In this document: in pieces, positions 47,711 through 59,038 of the stretch
Numbering within the stretch: position 1 is the first letter of the stretch
Layout: every line of letters starts with the position of its first letter
From: Halictus rubicundus
Taxonomy: Eukaryota > Arthropoda > Insecta > Hymenoptera > Halictidae
NCBI RefSeq assembly: GCF_050948215.1
Contig: NC_135152.1
Span: 6,668,310-6,732,309, forward strand
Length of the DNA: 64,000 nucleotides
Direction of reading: 5' to 3'
Made by a program: the position numbers and the translations under genes
Notes under the pieces: model-generated
What the model was told of the DNA's origin: nothing
Database searches by the model: none
The model's input: only the letters and a program-made list of their open reading frames with translations

Positions 47711-48435
47711 TCTGTATAGTTCGTATGCACGGTACGCCGCGCGACAACCCTCCGACTACCCCGTCCGATAGGGGCACGTGACCTTCCGGGCCTTCCGGAA
47801 GATGATTGCGACCGATGAAGAGCGTCGATGGCGTGGGGAAACGAAAATAACGAGGGACGTGAGGGGAAACAGAGAAATCTAGAAGGGGGGGGGGGGCCAT
47901 TGTCAGTCTCGTAATTGATGGCGCACGGTTTAAATCGGCATAGCTTTTTTATTCGATTTTTCAATCGGCTAAACGACTTCAGTCCTTTGCCAAGCTAGAT
48001 GGATTAGTTTGTGAATTGTGAGGGATAAATACGGATAATTACCGATTATACCAACATAAACAATCTAACAACGTTGACAAAATTACAATATGTCTCTCGC
48101 AACGACTGTCTGTATGTTACCGTTCGGTGCCTTTCTTCTTGATGTGTTCGTTCATCTCTCGTTCCTTTGTTTCACTCACACGACACACTCTTACGATACG
48201 GAGTGAACATTTTAAACTACGATAGAAATAGTAAAATGTGCATTTCACAACCTTTTCCGCTTCGTGTGAATGCGTTTTGCGCATCCCATATAGCTTGTAG
48301 AACATGCTAAAAATTTCATGGAAATGGGTCAATTGGTTTGCGAGTTCTAAGGGATTAGAAATGATCAGAAGAGTCTCGGTGAGGAGGAAAGGGAAGGAAG
48401 AAGCGAGAACCTCGGTAAAGAAAAAGGGATGGGGC
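47711..48435. other. Non-coding stretch with a 12-base G run
   Basis: A G run lies at 47885-47896. GC-rich sequence gives way to AT-rich sequence after 47930. No gene is recognised. Confidence 0.4.
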
Positions 48436-48437
48436 CT

Positions 48438-49042
48438 CTAAGGTAGAATCTTAGTGGAGAAAAGGGAGCGACATCCGCAAAGCGAAATCCCCCAATAAAA
48501 AGAGGGAGAGAAGCCTGGAAAGGTAAACCCTACGCCAAGAAGGAAGGAAATAGAGAGATCTGAAACGAGAAATTCCCTAGCAGACACAGAAAGACGCGGA
48601 GAGGTGAACCTCCTCCACCGGGAAGAAACAGAAGGAAAAACGGGGTGATAAAATAACAAAGCCTTTAACCGGGAGGAAGAGAGAAGGACATCGAGGAAGG
48701 TAAACCCTGCAAAACCGTCGAAAGGGAAGGAAAGACACGGAAGAGGAAACCTTGGAAAAACTTGGATAAGTAAATCTTAGCAAGAAAGAAGGAAGACGAA
48801 AGACAAATCCTTTGACAAAGGGAGAAAAAGAGGTACTGAAAAATGTGCAGAAAAGCAAAGAAAAGAAGGGAGGTCTAAGAGAAATCCCTTGCAAAAAGGG
48901 AGAGAGTAAACTTTTATAAAAGACAAGGGCAGGACGTAACCAAAAAAGAAACATCCTGCGACAAAGAAAGGGAGACACCCAGGATGAAAAACCCTGCAAA
49001 AAGAAGAAGAAAAATATACAAGAAAAATTCTACAGCAAAGAC

Positions 49043-49106
<64 letters not shown>

Positions 49107-49200
49107 CCTAAAAAGGTAAAACGGACCGAAAAAGGGTTTGCAGAGAAAAATCCCTGAAAAACAGGAACCCAAAAAGAGAAGCTCCTCGAAAAAGGTCTGG
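48438..49200. repeat. Purine-rich degenerate minisatellite (~35-45 bp period) with a (GA)n core
   Basis: The + strand is strongly purine-rich for about 760 bases. A motif of the form GGTAAACCCTGCAAAAAGG recurs in variant form (for example near 48519, 48699, 48773, 48883, 48990 and 49115), typically 35-45 bases apart, each time followed by GGGAGAGA-like sequence. A pure GA tract lies at 49047-49102. The opposite strand gives long Phe/Ser/Leu-rich frames (up to 177 codons) that are shadows of the repeat. Long purine-pyrimidine mirror tracts of this sort can form triplex structures. Confidence 0.75.
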
Positions 49201-49202
49201 AG

Positions 49203-49762
49203 GAGAGAGTTGGGAAGAGAAGAGAGGAACGGTGATTTTGCGGACGTGGGGAGTAGAAGATAAAAGGGGGACAGCACGAGAGAGCATGGGCGCAACGGAG
49301 ATTGTTTCATCGGTGGAGAGAGAGATCAAACGGATCGGGAATTGAAACGCAGCATCGCGTTATTTAGATTAGTTTTTACCCGAGTCTTTGGAATAGAAGT
49401 ACCGGGTGATCGGTGAGTATGTGTGCGTTCGTGTATGCGCGAGCACCGTGCTTGTCAATATATATCGGATTTATTAACAGGAATATGGAGAGCTCTGACG
49501 CGTAGGCGTGCACGCGCGTTTGTCGATCTTTGTGCGACGTTTCTTTCAGATCAACTAGGGTTGCACAGTGGCAATCGGGCGAATCGATTGCGTTCAGGTT
49601 CACAGAGAGATGTCGGCTAATGGGAGCAACGGTTGGCTGCCACCGGGAAAATGATGCTAGTTCGTAAGTGACGACGCTTTTTCTCAGTTTTCATAATGAA
49701 CGTTCGGTTGTCAACCTATTTTCAAGAATGAGGAACAATTCTTACAAATTCTTTTGCTATAT
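49203..49762. other. Non-coding stretch before mariner copy 2
   Basis: Purine-rich to about 49330, then mixed. Nothing is recognised. Confidence 0.4.
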
Positions 49763-49763
49763 A

Positions 49764-51037
49764 TTAGGGGGGCCCATAAGTAATCAATTATTTTGAAATC
49801 TAAAACAAACTTTGTAGTAAATTCAGGTTTTTATTTCTTAATTTATTATATAACCTCCATCATTATCAAGGACAGTATGCCATCTTTCCTGCAAATTTTC
49901 AATCCCCCTCTTATAGAAATCCAGGGTTCGTCAAGCAAAATATGACTCAAGGTGCCTCCTTACATCTTCTACAGAAGTGAATGTTTTATTTCTTAAATAA
50001 TGCTCCAGAGGTCTGAAAAGATGATAGTCAGAGGGAGCAATATCTGGTGAGTACGGGGGTGCGGTAAAACTTCCCATTGCAATTCTTTGATTTTTTCCTG
50101 AGTGAGTTTCGCTGTATGGGACCGCGCATTGTCAATTTGCGGTATTAAACCTTTTCTGTGGACTAAAGATGTCTTCTTTTTCAATAGTTCTTAATACAGG
50201 CGTTGTAATTGCTGACAATACAACTGAGCAGTAACTGTTATCCCAGGTTTCAACAACTCAAAGTGAATTATGCCACGACAGTCCCACCACATGCACAGTA
50301 ACACCTTTATAAGTGATAAGCTAGGTTCAGGGGTTGATATTGCGGTTTGATTTGCAGAAAGCCATTGCTTGGAACGCTTTATGTTATCATAAAGAATCCA
50401 TTTTTCATCTCCTGTAACGATTCTGCTAGGAAACGGATCTCTACGAAATCTGGATAGCAATGAAGTGCAAATTGATCGACGAATATTCTTGTTGGTCTCG
50501 GATAATTGATGCGGTACCCATATTCCTTGCCTATATGCCTTTCCCATTTTGTGTAGGTGCCTTTGTATAGTTGACCTTGTGGACCCAAGGCTTCTCGATA
50601 ATTCTTGTATACTTAATTTTGGATCAGCTTCCACTAGACATTTTAGGGTGTCATTATCAAATTCAACTGGTCGTCCACTTCGAGGCCTGTCAGAGAGATG
50701 ATAATCACCAGCAGCAAACCTTCTGAACCAATGTTGACACTTGTTGACCTTCAATACATCTCCATAAACATCGCAAATTTTCTTTGTTGTTACCGTTGCA
50801 TTAAATCCCGCATGAAAATGAAAAAGTATGCAATGACGAATATGATCCTCGGAGGGTACGGACGCCGCCATTTTATTACAGGGTTGTAAAAAAAATTATA
50901 CTTTTTAGAATATTTTGAACACAGGCTGCTTTACCGAAAACTGTAAAAGAATACGTGATTCCTCTTCAACGATCGGTACAGAATTAAAGGCAAAACAAAT
51001 TCTTTGCAAATAATTGATTACTTATGGGTACCCCTAA
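49764..51037 (-). mobile_element. mariner element, copy 2 (1274 bp)
   Basis: TA lies at 49762-49763 and 51038-51039. The ends are TTAGGGGGGCCCATAAGTAA and, on the other strand, TTAGGGGTACCCATAAGTAA, with inverted repeats of about 30 bases. It is collinear with the element at 26041-27319 and differs by scattered substitutions and a few one-base indels. Its left end lacks the long G run of copy 1. Confidence 0.95.
49838..50871 (-). pseudogene. mariner transposase, broken by stops and a frameshift (copy 2)
   Basis: The ATG at 50871 opens 226 codons covering the helix-turn-helix region, WFRRFAAGD, SDRPRSGRP, TGDEKWILYDN and the WWDCRGIIHFELLKPG segment, then stops at a TAA at 50191-50193. The frame continues with DNARSHTA (proline replaced by serine relative to copy 1), and a one-base loss in the G run near 50055 breaks it before the third aspartate. 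The TGA late in the gene (49931-49933) is at the same codon as in copy 1. Copy 2 keeps the base that copy 1 lost at 26565 and lacks the base that copy 1 gained at 26309, so apart from the shared TGA the lesions arose separately. Confidence 0.95.
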
Positions 51038-51039
51038 TA

Positions 51040-52430
51040 TAAGGAGCCAAACTGTTTGGTGCAGTCGTCACAAGGCTGGAACAGGATCAGTTTTCGTAAT
51101 CAACGTCCGGTTGTTAACTACACGATCGAATTTTACCAATCGGATTGAAATTCAAATGTTCGGGGCCGCGTCAGGATTCAAATGCCTGGCGGGAAAATTT
51201 GTATTCCGGTTATGCAGCCGGAATTGAAATTTAAATCTTGAATTGAAATTCTGGGTTCCAAATTCGGAATTCAGAGTCCGCTTCCGGCGGACTGAAACAC
51301 ACTGACTATTTTAACTGGAAGAGTACATTTTCGGCCTAACGACCTCGCTTTCGATTCAAACCTCCGTTTCAGATTGAAAATACGACGTTTATAGAAATTC
51401 AAACTTTAACGATGCACTGTCGACTCAAATGTCAAAAATAAATCTGGACGCTACCTGAATTCGAAGCTCGGACTGAAACGCGTCACTCTTTTTTTTTTTT
51501 TTTTTGAAATTGGAACGCCAGCAGCAAAATTTGAAATTGACTTCTACCTACGTCCCATTCGATTCAGATCGAATTGCTAATGACACGGTTCGAAATCCCG
51601 GCTGGGAACCGTCGTCAAATTCAGAGCCTAAGCGATCCGATTCAAATTGAAATTTCCCGTTCGGTTCTGTTCCCCGTATTCTTCGACTGTCTGGCACACG
51701 GTCCTGGCTCCCCATAGCATTATGGGTCCCCGTTAGCCCACCAGCTCCATATTTCATCCCCTAACTCCCCCGTATTAGACGGGGCGACGGGAAATCTTTA
51801 ATGCTAAGTAACTTTCTTAATTCCCCGGCATGTTCTGTTCAATTCTACGGTAGACTCCGAATTCAGCTGTTTGACTTTCTGCAATTTCTTTGCCCTCTTC
51901 TCGAACTCGCCTCATGCCGCGTGCTGACTATAACCTGCTAGGTACCTCCTGTATCGCATTGGCTCGTCCTAACATTCTGTAAACTTCCCAGATCTCTCTG
52001 CGATCTCGCATTTTCCGCGGCACTTTTCCTGCGACTGTATGCAGATAACTTTCACACCTCTCTCTCCCTCTCTCTCTCTCTCTCTGGACCGTCTCCTCTG
52101 CCATACTCCGTGTCACTCTTTGACTGCACCCTGTAAACTGCAACCTCGACTCTTTGATAGTCGCAACTCCCAGCGTCGCCTGATGTTACCGCTCAGTCGT
52201 GAAACAACGTCACCGGTTCTCCTACTATTACCTCCATCGAAACTAGGTTGAATTCATGAATTTTTGCTTAGGATTACCGTGCACCGGTCCGGCTCGAAGT
52301 GTAGTCGCACGAGCGGACCGGGGTCTTGAACCAAAATGTCCTTCGACCGAGTTTTACAGCGTCATCTGGTTTAGAAATGCAGTTCTTCGGTGAACTTCGG
52401 AATTTTTTTGTAGGGGACCTGATGGGGGTA
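51040..52430. other. Non-coding stretch with irregular ATTCAAAT/GAAATT words
   Basis: From about 51120 to 51660, variants of GATTGAAATTCAAAT recur at least ten times at irregular spacing, suggesting a decayed simple repeat. A 17-base T run lies at 51489-51505 and a (CT)n tract at 52058-52085. No gene is recognised. Confidence 0.5.
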
Positions 52431-52735
52431 CGCAATTGAACTTTTTTGTATGCGATTTGGTACACTTCCGACTGTTCGACATAATTTTTTGAAGCTGTAT
52501 CGATGATCGTTGGTTGCTGTAATCGTGAAGTTTCTTGGAAGTGTTTTTGATCGGAAGGGGACTCTCGACCAGGTTGTGATGTCGAATTTTTATTTAAAAA
52601 CTGAGCGAACGTACATACTTGAACTTTTCACATATATTTTTACGCACCTTTTTGCTGTGCAATATAATTTTTTCAAGCTGTAGCAATCATTTTTGCTTCA
52701 TGTAATTAGGAGGTTTCTCATAACCGTGTCGGAAA
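52431..52735. repeat. Diverged tandem duplication (~173 bp)
   Basis: ATAATTTTTTGAAGCTGTAT at 52491 corresponds to ATAATTTTTTCAAGCTGTAG at 52664. The preceding TTGAACTTTT and the following GTAAT..G(A/T)AGTTTCT blocks also align, giving a period of 173 bases. The copies are strongly diverged. Confidence 0.6.
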
Positions 52736-52739
52736 CTTG

Positions 52740-54550
52740 ACCCTCAGAGTTTTAAAGGTTTATAACTTTTTCAATTTTAAAGATATTATGAAACCACTTT
52801 AGGAGTGTATTGTTTCAAGCCTTAAGATTGAAAATGCAAAATATAAAATCGATCGATCGACCCTGCAAGCAAGGAGAATTTTTCAGCCGAACGCGATCCG
52901 TTCATGAGCTCGCTCCTCGAGTCTCGCTTTCCTTAGTCAGTCGCGTGCAAAAATTCCACAAATTGTGACAGGTCACAATCGCAAAAACACACGTCGGAAT
53001 ATTTCCCTACGCTCCAGTTGATTATACTCTCTGTTTATTTAAATTGCAAGGCGACGAGGAAATTTGATGCCATTAAACGCTAATCTTCTGCGAGAAAACT
53101 GCAAGGAACTACAACACTCGATGGAATCGCGAGGGTGTTAGCTAATCGTCGTGCATTTCGCGAGCACTTCGTCATAACAAACAGTGGCGTGCCAGCAGCT
53201 CTTAAGCCTAGTTCAGAACTCGTAACACCTTTCCGGATACAAACTATAGATAAGGTGGACTCGTTGTGCCACTGTATCCCATGGAACCGGTTATCAAAAG
53301 CTGCCAAGTGACTCGGCGGAATATAACGTAATCGTAAATCCACTTATCGTCGACCGATTTCGGTCGTGAGGTCTGACAATAAATCTAGAAACTGCATGGG
53401 TCATGGTGATTTCAGATAGAGTACGAATAACGCGTACGAATGGGAATAAGGAACCTGTCAAGGTACGAATGACCTGAAAGAGTTTAAACAGAAAAATTCA
53501 AGAAACAGAACCATTCGACACGAGTCATTGTACGAAAATTGTGCTACCATCTAGTGGCTCCCTTATCTGTCAAAAACGCTTAAAATCGTCTTTAAATACG
53601 CAAAACTTTTGGACCAGTGAATTCCTCGCATTAAAACTTCGATTTTTGGCATTCTCTCGTCAAGACCTACGGGATTATATAAAAAAGAAATTAAAAAATT
53701 TTGGTCCCAGAAGGCGAAGTTCAGCCCTTTTTCGTTCCATTCAATTCAGGAAAGGAAGAAGCGTTTAGTAAAAACTTATTTGATATTACAGAGAAAGTGG
53801 GAAAATCCATTCCCACTCGTCGGCAGCAATTTTTTAGAAACGAAAAACTGCTTATTTCGACCCAAGGTCTTTTCAGTGGTTTGTTAAGCAACATATTTGG
53901 ACCATGGCATGTTCCCATTGTTAGTTGAAGCGCCGCAAGCCTCCGCGCGCATCGTCTGTGTGCGATTAACCGGTTTCACGCTCCCCCGCGTGGTGGAACA
54001 AAGAGCAGCAAAGGCAAAGTTCAAGGGAGAAAACGCGGCTGTCCCTTTCGCTTCGCAGCCAGCGTTGTTCCCTTCAGCCCCGGAGGGTTGAAAGGTTATC
54101 CGGGGGTGCACTGGCACCTACGACACGTACGCAGACCCTTGAAATTGTCCCCGGGGACGCGTGACCTTCGAGCACCGGCGGAAATTAAGGAAAGCGTTAC
54201 AGCAATTCCTAAGTGCGGTCTAATTGTCCGACATAAATTCAGTCGGCCGTCGATTTACGAGGCCCCGGACCTCAAACTCCCGAATTCCACGTCGATCTCC
54301 TCTGATTTACTTAATTGTCGCCCGGGAAACGATTTTTACGAACTTCCGCAAAAGTTCGAAGTTCTCCGATTTCCGATCGGCCGGCGATAATTCTATTAGG
54401 GGTTCTGGGTTTTCAAGTTTGAGACGTTCCTGCAGTTACTCCGGAAATTGGATAGCTCGAGATTCTGGAGGTTCCAATAATTTATCTAGAATGAGACACT
54501 TATATCGTTTAGACTCACCGTGTATGGTACAGTCCATTAATACTATGAGC
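52740..54550. other. Non-coding stretch containing repeat P, copy 2
   Basis: Bases 53565-53710 are related to 4448-4575. The GC-rich part (53930-54380) has overlapping frames on both strands, none recognised. Confidence 0.45.
53565..53710 (+). repeat. Dispersed repeat P, copy 2
   Basis: Same orientation as the copy at 4448-4575; both contain ACCAGTGAATT, CTCGCATT(A/G)AAACTT and GATTTTTGGCA in order. The class is unknown. Confidence 0.6.
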
Positions 54551-54551
54551 A

Positions 54552-54747
54552 GACTGCGGAGCTTTGTGCAAAATAAAAAGTTTCTACCTCAATTACAAAC
54601 AAACTGGAGTACAACGCAAGTTTATTTTTCTTCTTAACATGATCAATACATTTTTAAATTACTACTACAATTCCTTTACAAAACTTGAAAATCAATTTTT
54701 ATTGCAACCTATTAGGTAAACCCAATTTGATTAGGATCTACGAGGTC
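54552..54747. mobile_element. MITE A copy with clear left end
   Basis: GACTGCGGAGCTTTGTGCAA and then AATAAAAAGTTTCTACCTCA match the left side of the 7828 array, including the internal word AAACTGGAGT. The right end (GGATCTACGAGGTC near 54734-54747) is only loosely similar, so that boundary is tentative. The TA before the left end is CA here. Confidence 0.65.
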
Positions 54748-54749
54748 TG

Positions 54750-56085
54750 AGAATGTGACAAAAATAATTTCTGCGATAAATAGTCTTTTCTAAGCTGTTC
54801 TAATTTTGTTGCAATTTTCATGGCCACTAGTGTGACACTCTACATGTGAAAGTTACTCCTGTCGTTTAGGTAAATTTTCCTTTCCTTCAGGGAAACGATT
54901 AAAGACATGCAAAGGCAATCGGCAAGGGGTTCATCTTGTGTTTGAAAGAGACACATCAAATTACAATGCAATTGCAGAGACCTAAGAGATAGTATAAACA
55001 GAGAAAGGGTGAACTTTTATCTGCATAATGACCGAACAAAGAATGTAAGAAGCTTTGTGTAACTTTGTCAAAACAATTTCTATGGACTGCTAGTGTGTCA
55101 GACTTGCTTGGTCGAGCAAATCCGCGCGAAATTGTAAAGATCGTGGATTTCCGCGCAGTATCGAGCGAACCAGCGGTTCTGCAGTAACAAACAGTATTTC
55201 TGGCAGTGCGGCAGACATTCTCCGGTTCGCAGTTTCCGGCGGTTGCTCGTCTCGGCCTGTCCGAAACTCGGAAATTGCCGGAACGTCGAGTTCTTCGCGA
55301 CGGTAACGAGCGGCGCGAGACGAAATCTCGGTTCGAACGTAATTTCACGAAAGTTATTACGAATATAACGGTTCGCGGCTGGTTTCCACGAGATTGAAAT
55401 TCTAGGACGGGCCACGGGAAGGCGAAAGGGAACGGGGAATAAGCAGGGCCAATGAGAAACGTCCCTCATTTTTGCCAATTATTATTCCGTCGCGATTACC
55501 GTCGCGCTCGCCAACAAATTGCCCCCCGTGGTTTAAATAAAAATTCTGCTCTCCTGTTTACCGGAGAGCAGGATCTCTCCCTTCTCGGGCACGTTTTTCG
55601 TTTCGTTTTCGCCGGGATTCTCCGAACCGTTCCCGAGGAAAGCCCGCTTGTAATTTTTATCCCGGCCGCGATTGTGTTTCACCGGAGAAATTGCTTTGCG
55701 GCTTTAAATAAAACTTGCATCCCTCCGTTTCCGTTTATTATAGAATCGCGGGCCGGCTCCTTTTACGTGATTCATCTCCCGAGCGTCGAGCAAAGTGCAC
55801 CGACGTTCAATCCGAAACCTTTCCTATTTCTTCGGGCATCCGGGAATACGTTATTGCGAGCCTGTGACCATGGGAACGTCTTCATGCATTATGCATCCGG
55901 TACACCGGGATGTAATTATACTCTGGCTCCTCTTTTTTCGCGGGTTCTGTCGTCGTTTCTGCCGCGATACTTAATCTGACCTGTGCTCCGCGGAGGCTCT
56001 ATCTTTCAACACGTTTCAGTAAACATTTTTACTCGACCTCTTCGATTTTCAGCTTTCGGAAGACTGTGCACCAGCCAGAATTAAA
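54750..56085. other. Non-coding stretch with a 175-codon unrecognised frame
   Basis: A plus-strand frame at 55452-55979 is the longest one free of simple repeats. It has no recognisable domain, signal peptide or repeat relation, and minus-strand frames are open in the neighbouring GC-rich block (54956-55478). I do not call it a gene. Confidence 0.35.
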
Positions 56086-56090
56086 GAAAG

Positions 56091-57045
56091 GTTTGCGCAA
56101 ACTCGTAATTTTCTAGAGATCGAAGAATTTCAAGTCCTTGTTGCTTTTCAATTTTCGATCATACATTGAACGGAAAGTGACATGTCTTTAGTTCACTGAT
56201 AGTGGGAAAACGTTGACAGATGTTTGTGCAAACTCACGATTTTGTACAAAATTTAAGAAGCTTCAGACGAATTTGTTACTGATCAACTCATTGTTTTAAT
56301 TATACACTGACTGAAGAATGAAACGTTTCAGTTGACTAACATTGTACCAATGTTGATTGGCGTTTGTGCAAACTGACGATTTTCTAGAAATTGATTTGAT
56401 GAAGTTCCATACAGGTTTGTTACTACTCTTCTATTCATTGTTTCAGTTGAAATGTTTCCAGTAGTTTCGTAATGGGCCCATGTTGTTAAAGGTTTGTGCA
56501 CACTCATGGTTTTGTAAAAATTTGAAGAAGTTTCAGACGAATTTGTTACTGATCAACTCATTGTTTTAATTATACACTGACCGAAGAATGAAACGGTTCA
56601 GTTGACTAACATTGTACCAATGTTGATTGGCGTTTGTGCAAACTGACGATTTTCTAGAAATTGATTTGATGAAGTTCCATACAGGTTTGTTACTACTCTT
56701 CTATTCATTGTTTCAGTTGAAACGTTTCCAGTAGTTTCGTAATGGGCCCATGTTGTTAAAGGTTTGTGCACACTCATGATTTTGTACAAATTTTAAGAAG
56801 TTTCAGACGAATTTGTTACTGATCAACTCATTGTTTTAATTATACACTGACTGAAAAATGAAATGTTTCAATTGACTGACATTGTACCAATGTTGGTTGG
56901 CGTTTGTGCAAACTGACGATTTTCTAGAAATTGATTTGATGAAGTTCCATACAGGTTTGTTACTACTCTTCTATTCATTGTTTCAGTTGAAATGTTTCCA
57001 GTAGTTTCGTAGTAGGCCTACATTGTTAAATGTTTGTGCAAACTC
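56091..57045. repeat. Higher-order tandem array: 270-bp dimers of 130- and 140-bp monomers
   Basis: The motif GTTTGTGCAAACT (or a near variant) begins at 56091, 56222, 56362, 56492, 56632, 56762, 56902 and 57032. After the first, more diverged interval of 131, the spacings alternate 140, 130, 140, 130, 140, 130. Corresponding monomers 270 bases apart are nearly identical, whereas neighbouring monomers share little beyond the starting motif. This is the structure of a higher-order satellite. The edges (before 56222 and after 57032) are diverged. No coding role is evident. Confidence 0.93.
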
Positions 57046-58858
57046 AATCGTTCGTATATATTAAACTAAAGAACTTGGGAGTTATATAAATGTTTGTACC
57101 TGACTAAAAATCAATACCAACATCAATACCAATATTGGCAAGCATTCACGCGAGCTCCTAATTCCACAAAAATTGATTTAACCAAGTTTGGATGGAATAA
57201 AAATTGATGTACTCCAGTGTCAATAGTGACGACCAAACGTTCAATAAAAGGATTATTTTCGCAGCTTTCCAAACGAAAATGTCGGAACAATATCGATAGA
57301 TGTCGTCGATTGGTTAACTCGTCGAAAATTATGTTTCGCGCGGTGCAACACGCGCTCGAACTGGACCGAATATAGATTCGGAGAAAAAAAGAGTAAACGA
57401 GAACATGCGACGGGATAGTAGGGATTATTTTCATGCGAGCACGCGTTACACGTTCTAGCGTGTTCCGCAAATTTATGTATGTAATTGTAACCGGCCAGCC
57501 GGAGCGGACGCGAATCAAACGCGTATCGTTTTCACGCCGACGCGCAATCGTTAATACCATTGAATTGAATTCGCAGGGTCCCGCGAACACGCTCGAATAT
57601 GCCCGCGGCGCGGTACACGCGGAAAAATGTAAATAAGTTAATTTTTATTCGGGCTACTCGATGTTTAATGGATGGCGGCACGCTAGACTGCGCGGGACAC
57701 GGAATACACGCCGGACAGTAGACAGAGCTGGCCAAAATTGTCAGGAAAAATGTTTCCCGTATCACGATATTTAAAATATAGACGCTACATGGCTCGGGAA
57801 TAAAAAAGTAAAAAATAATATAATAGTAACTAATAATAATAATATAGCAATATCATAAAAATAATATTCTATATGGAGAATAAAATTTCGGCGGAATATC
57901 CTTTTTAATAAAAATGATTTAGGGGTTTAGTAAATTCGGCTTTAGGATCATTACTATCCGGGATTGTCTAAGAACCATTTCAGAAAAAATTGAACAAAAA
58001 TACTTTAAAATACGGAATTTGTTCGTTAAGACAAGAGTGCGGTTCATGGTTGGAGTTTCACAAAATGAGGCATTTTGTTTAAAAAATTGTGAACACGATT
58101 GGAAATTAATGGAAAAATTTATTCTTGAGATCTTTATTTTTCAGGCTACTCTAAGAAACATTTAAGAATGAAACTGTTTTAAAATGGAGACCGTTTTCCG
58201 TGTTGTTTCGAGAATATAGTGTGTGGAATTTACAAATTGACTGCACGTAGGTGCGTTATTTTTAACATTGTCGATGCGACCGAAAATGGACCGTGAGCTG
58301 TTTGAAATGATAATACAGCGCCGGACTAGATCGGCGATCATGGTAACGAGGTCTTCGTTGAACCATGTGGGCAGATGATTGCGTTTGATGCACGCTGACT
58401 TCATCTGGCGCGGAGCTTGTTGAACTTTTGTTCCGTATTGGGTAAATGGGACACAGTTGTCGAGTCGTGACATTTAGCATTCTTAGAATATTGGCGGCAA
58501 GCCACGATCGGAATGAATGTCTCCGAGAAAAAGAAGCTAGAATCGCTGTTTAAGCTCGGGGAAAATGAACGAGGAACCATGCTGGCTGAACCTTTCCAGG
58601 GTCGAGGAAATTTTTGTCCGCCATGATGGAGCACTTCCCCGAGAATTTAGTGGACCACCTACACAGCCGAATAAAAACCTCCTAAATTATGCACCGACCG
58701 AGGAAATGATTTATTCCCCCATTACTCACCGGAACCCATGACATTCCTGTTTACGCGGATAAGTAGAAAGTGGCTACAATGGCCAGACGCGTCCGACGAG
58801 TGTCAATGCTTTGACCGATGATCGATTTTCAATATTGCACGAAGAATATAATGATAAT
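57046..58858. other. Non-coding stretch
   Basis: GC-rich near 57300-57740, AT-rich around 57780-58200. Minus-strand frames at 57123-57590 and 58162-58480 are unrecognised. Confidence 0.4.
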
Positions 58859-58860
58859 TA

Positions 58861-59036
58861 CACTGCGGATTTTATGCATTCGTGACAAACGGGAGAAGAG
58901 CGAATGCGTAACAGTGTAAACATTCAAAGTATTGTTTACGGTTTATTGAAATAATTAAGAAACTAAATAAACGTGTACGCAGCTCGTCTTGCAATTAATA
59001 CAGACGAATTTTCATTTTGCATAAACATCTGCAGTC
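58861..59036. mobile_element. MITE A, complete copy (176 bp)
   Basis: TA at 58859-58860 precedes CACTGCGGATTTTATGCATT; the right end TTTTGCATAAACATCTGCAG then TC ends at 59036, followed by TC where TA is expected. The interior has no frame. Confidence 0.85.
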
Positions 59037-59038
59037 TC

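Noticed and set aside
48577..49310. Phe/Ser/Leu-rich minus-strand frames
   Set aside because: They mirror the purine-rich minisatellite and the GA tract.
55452..55979. 175-codon frame as a gene
   Set aside because: No domain, no start or splice context of note, and it lies in a block where other frames are also open; length alone is not enough.
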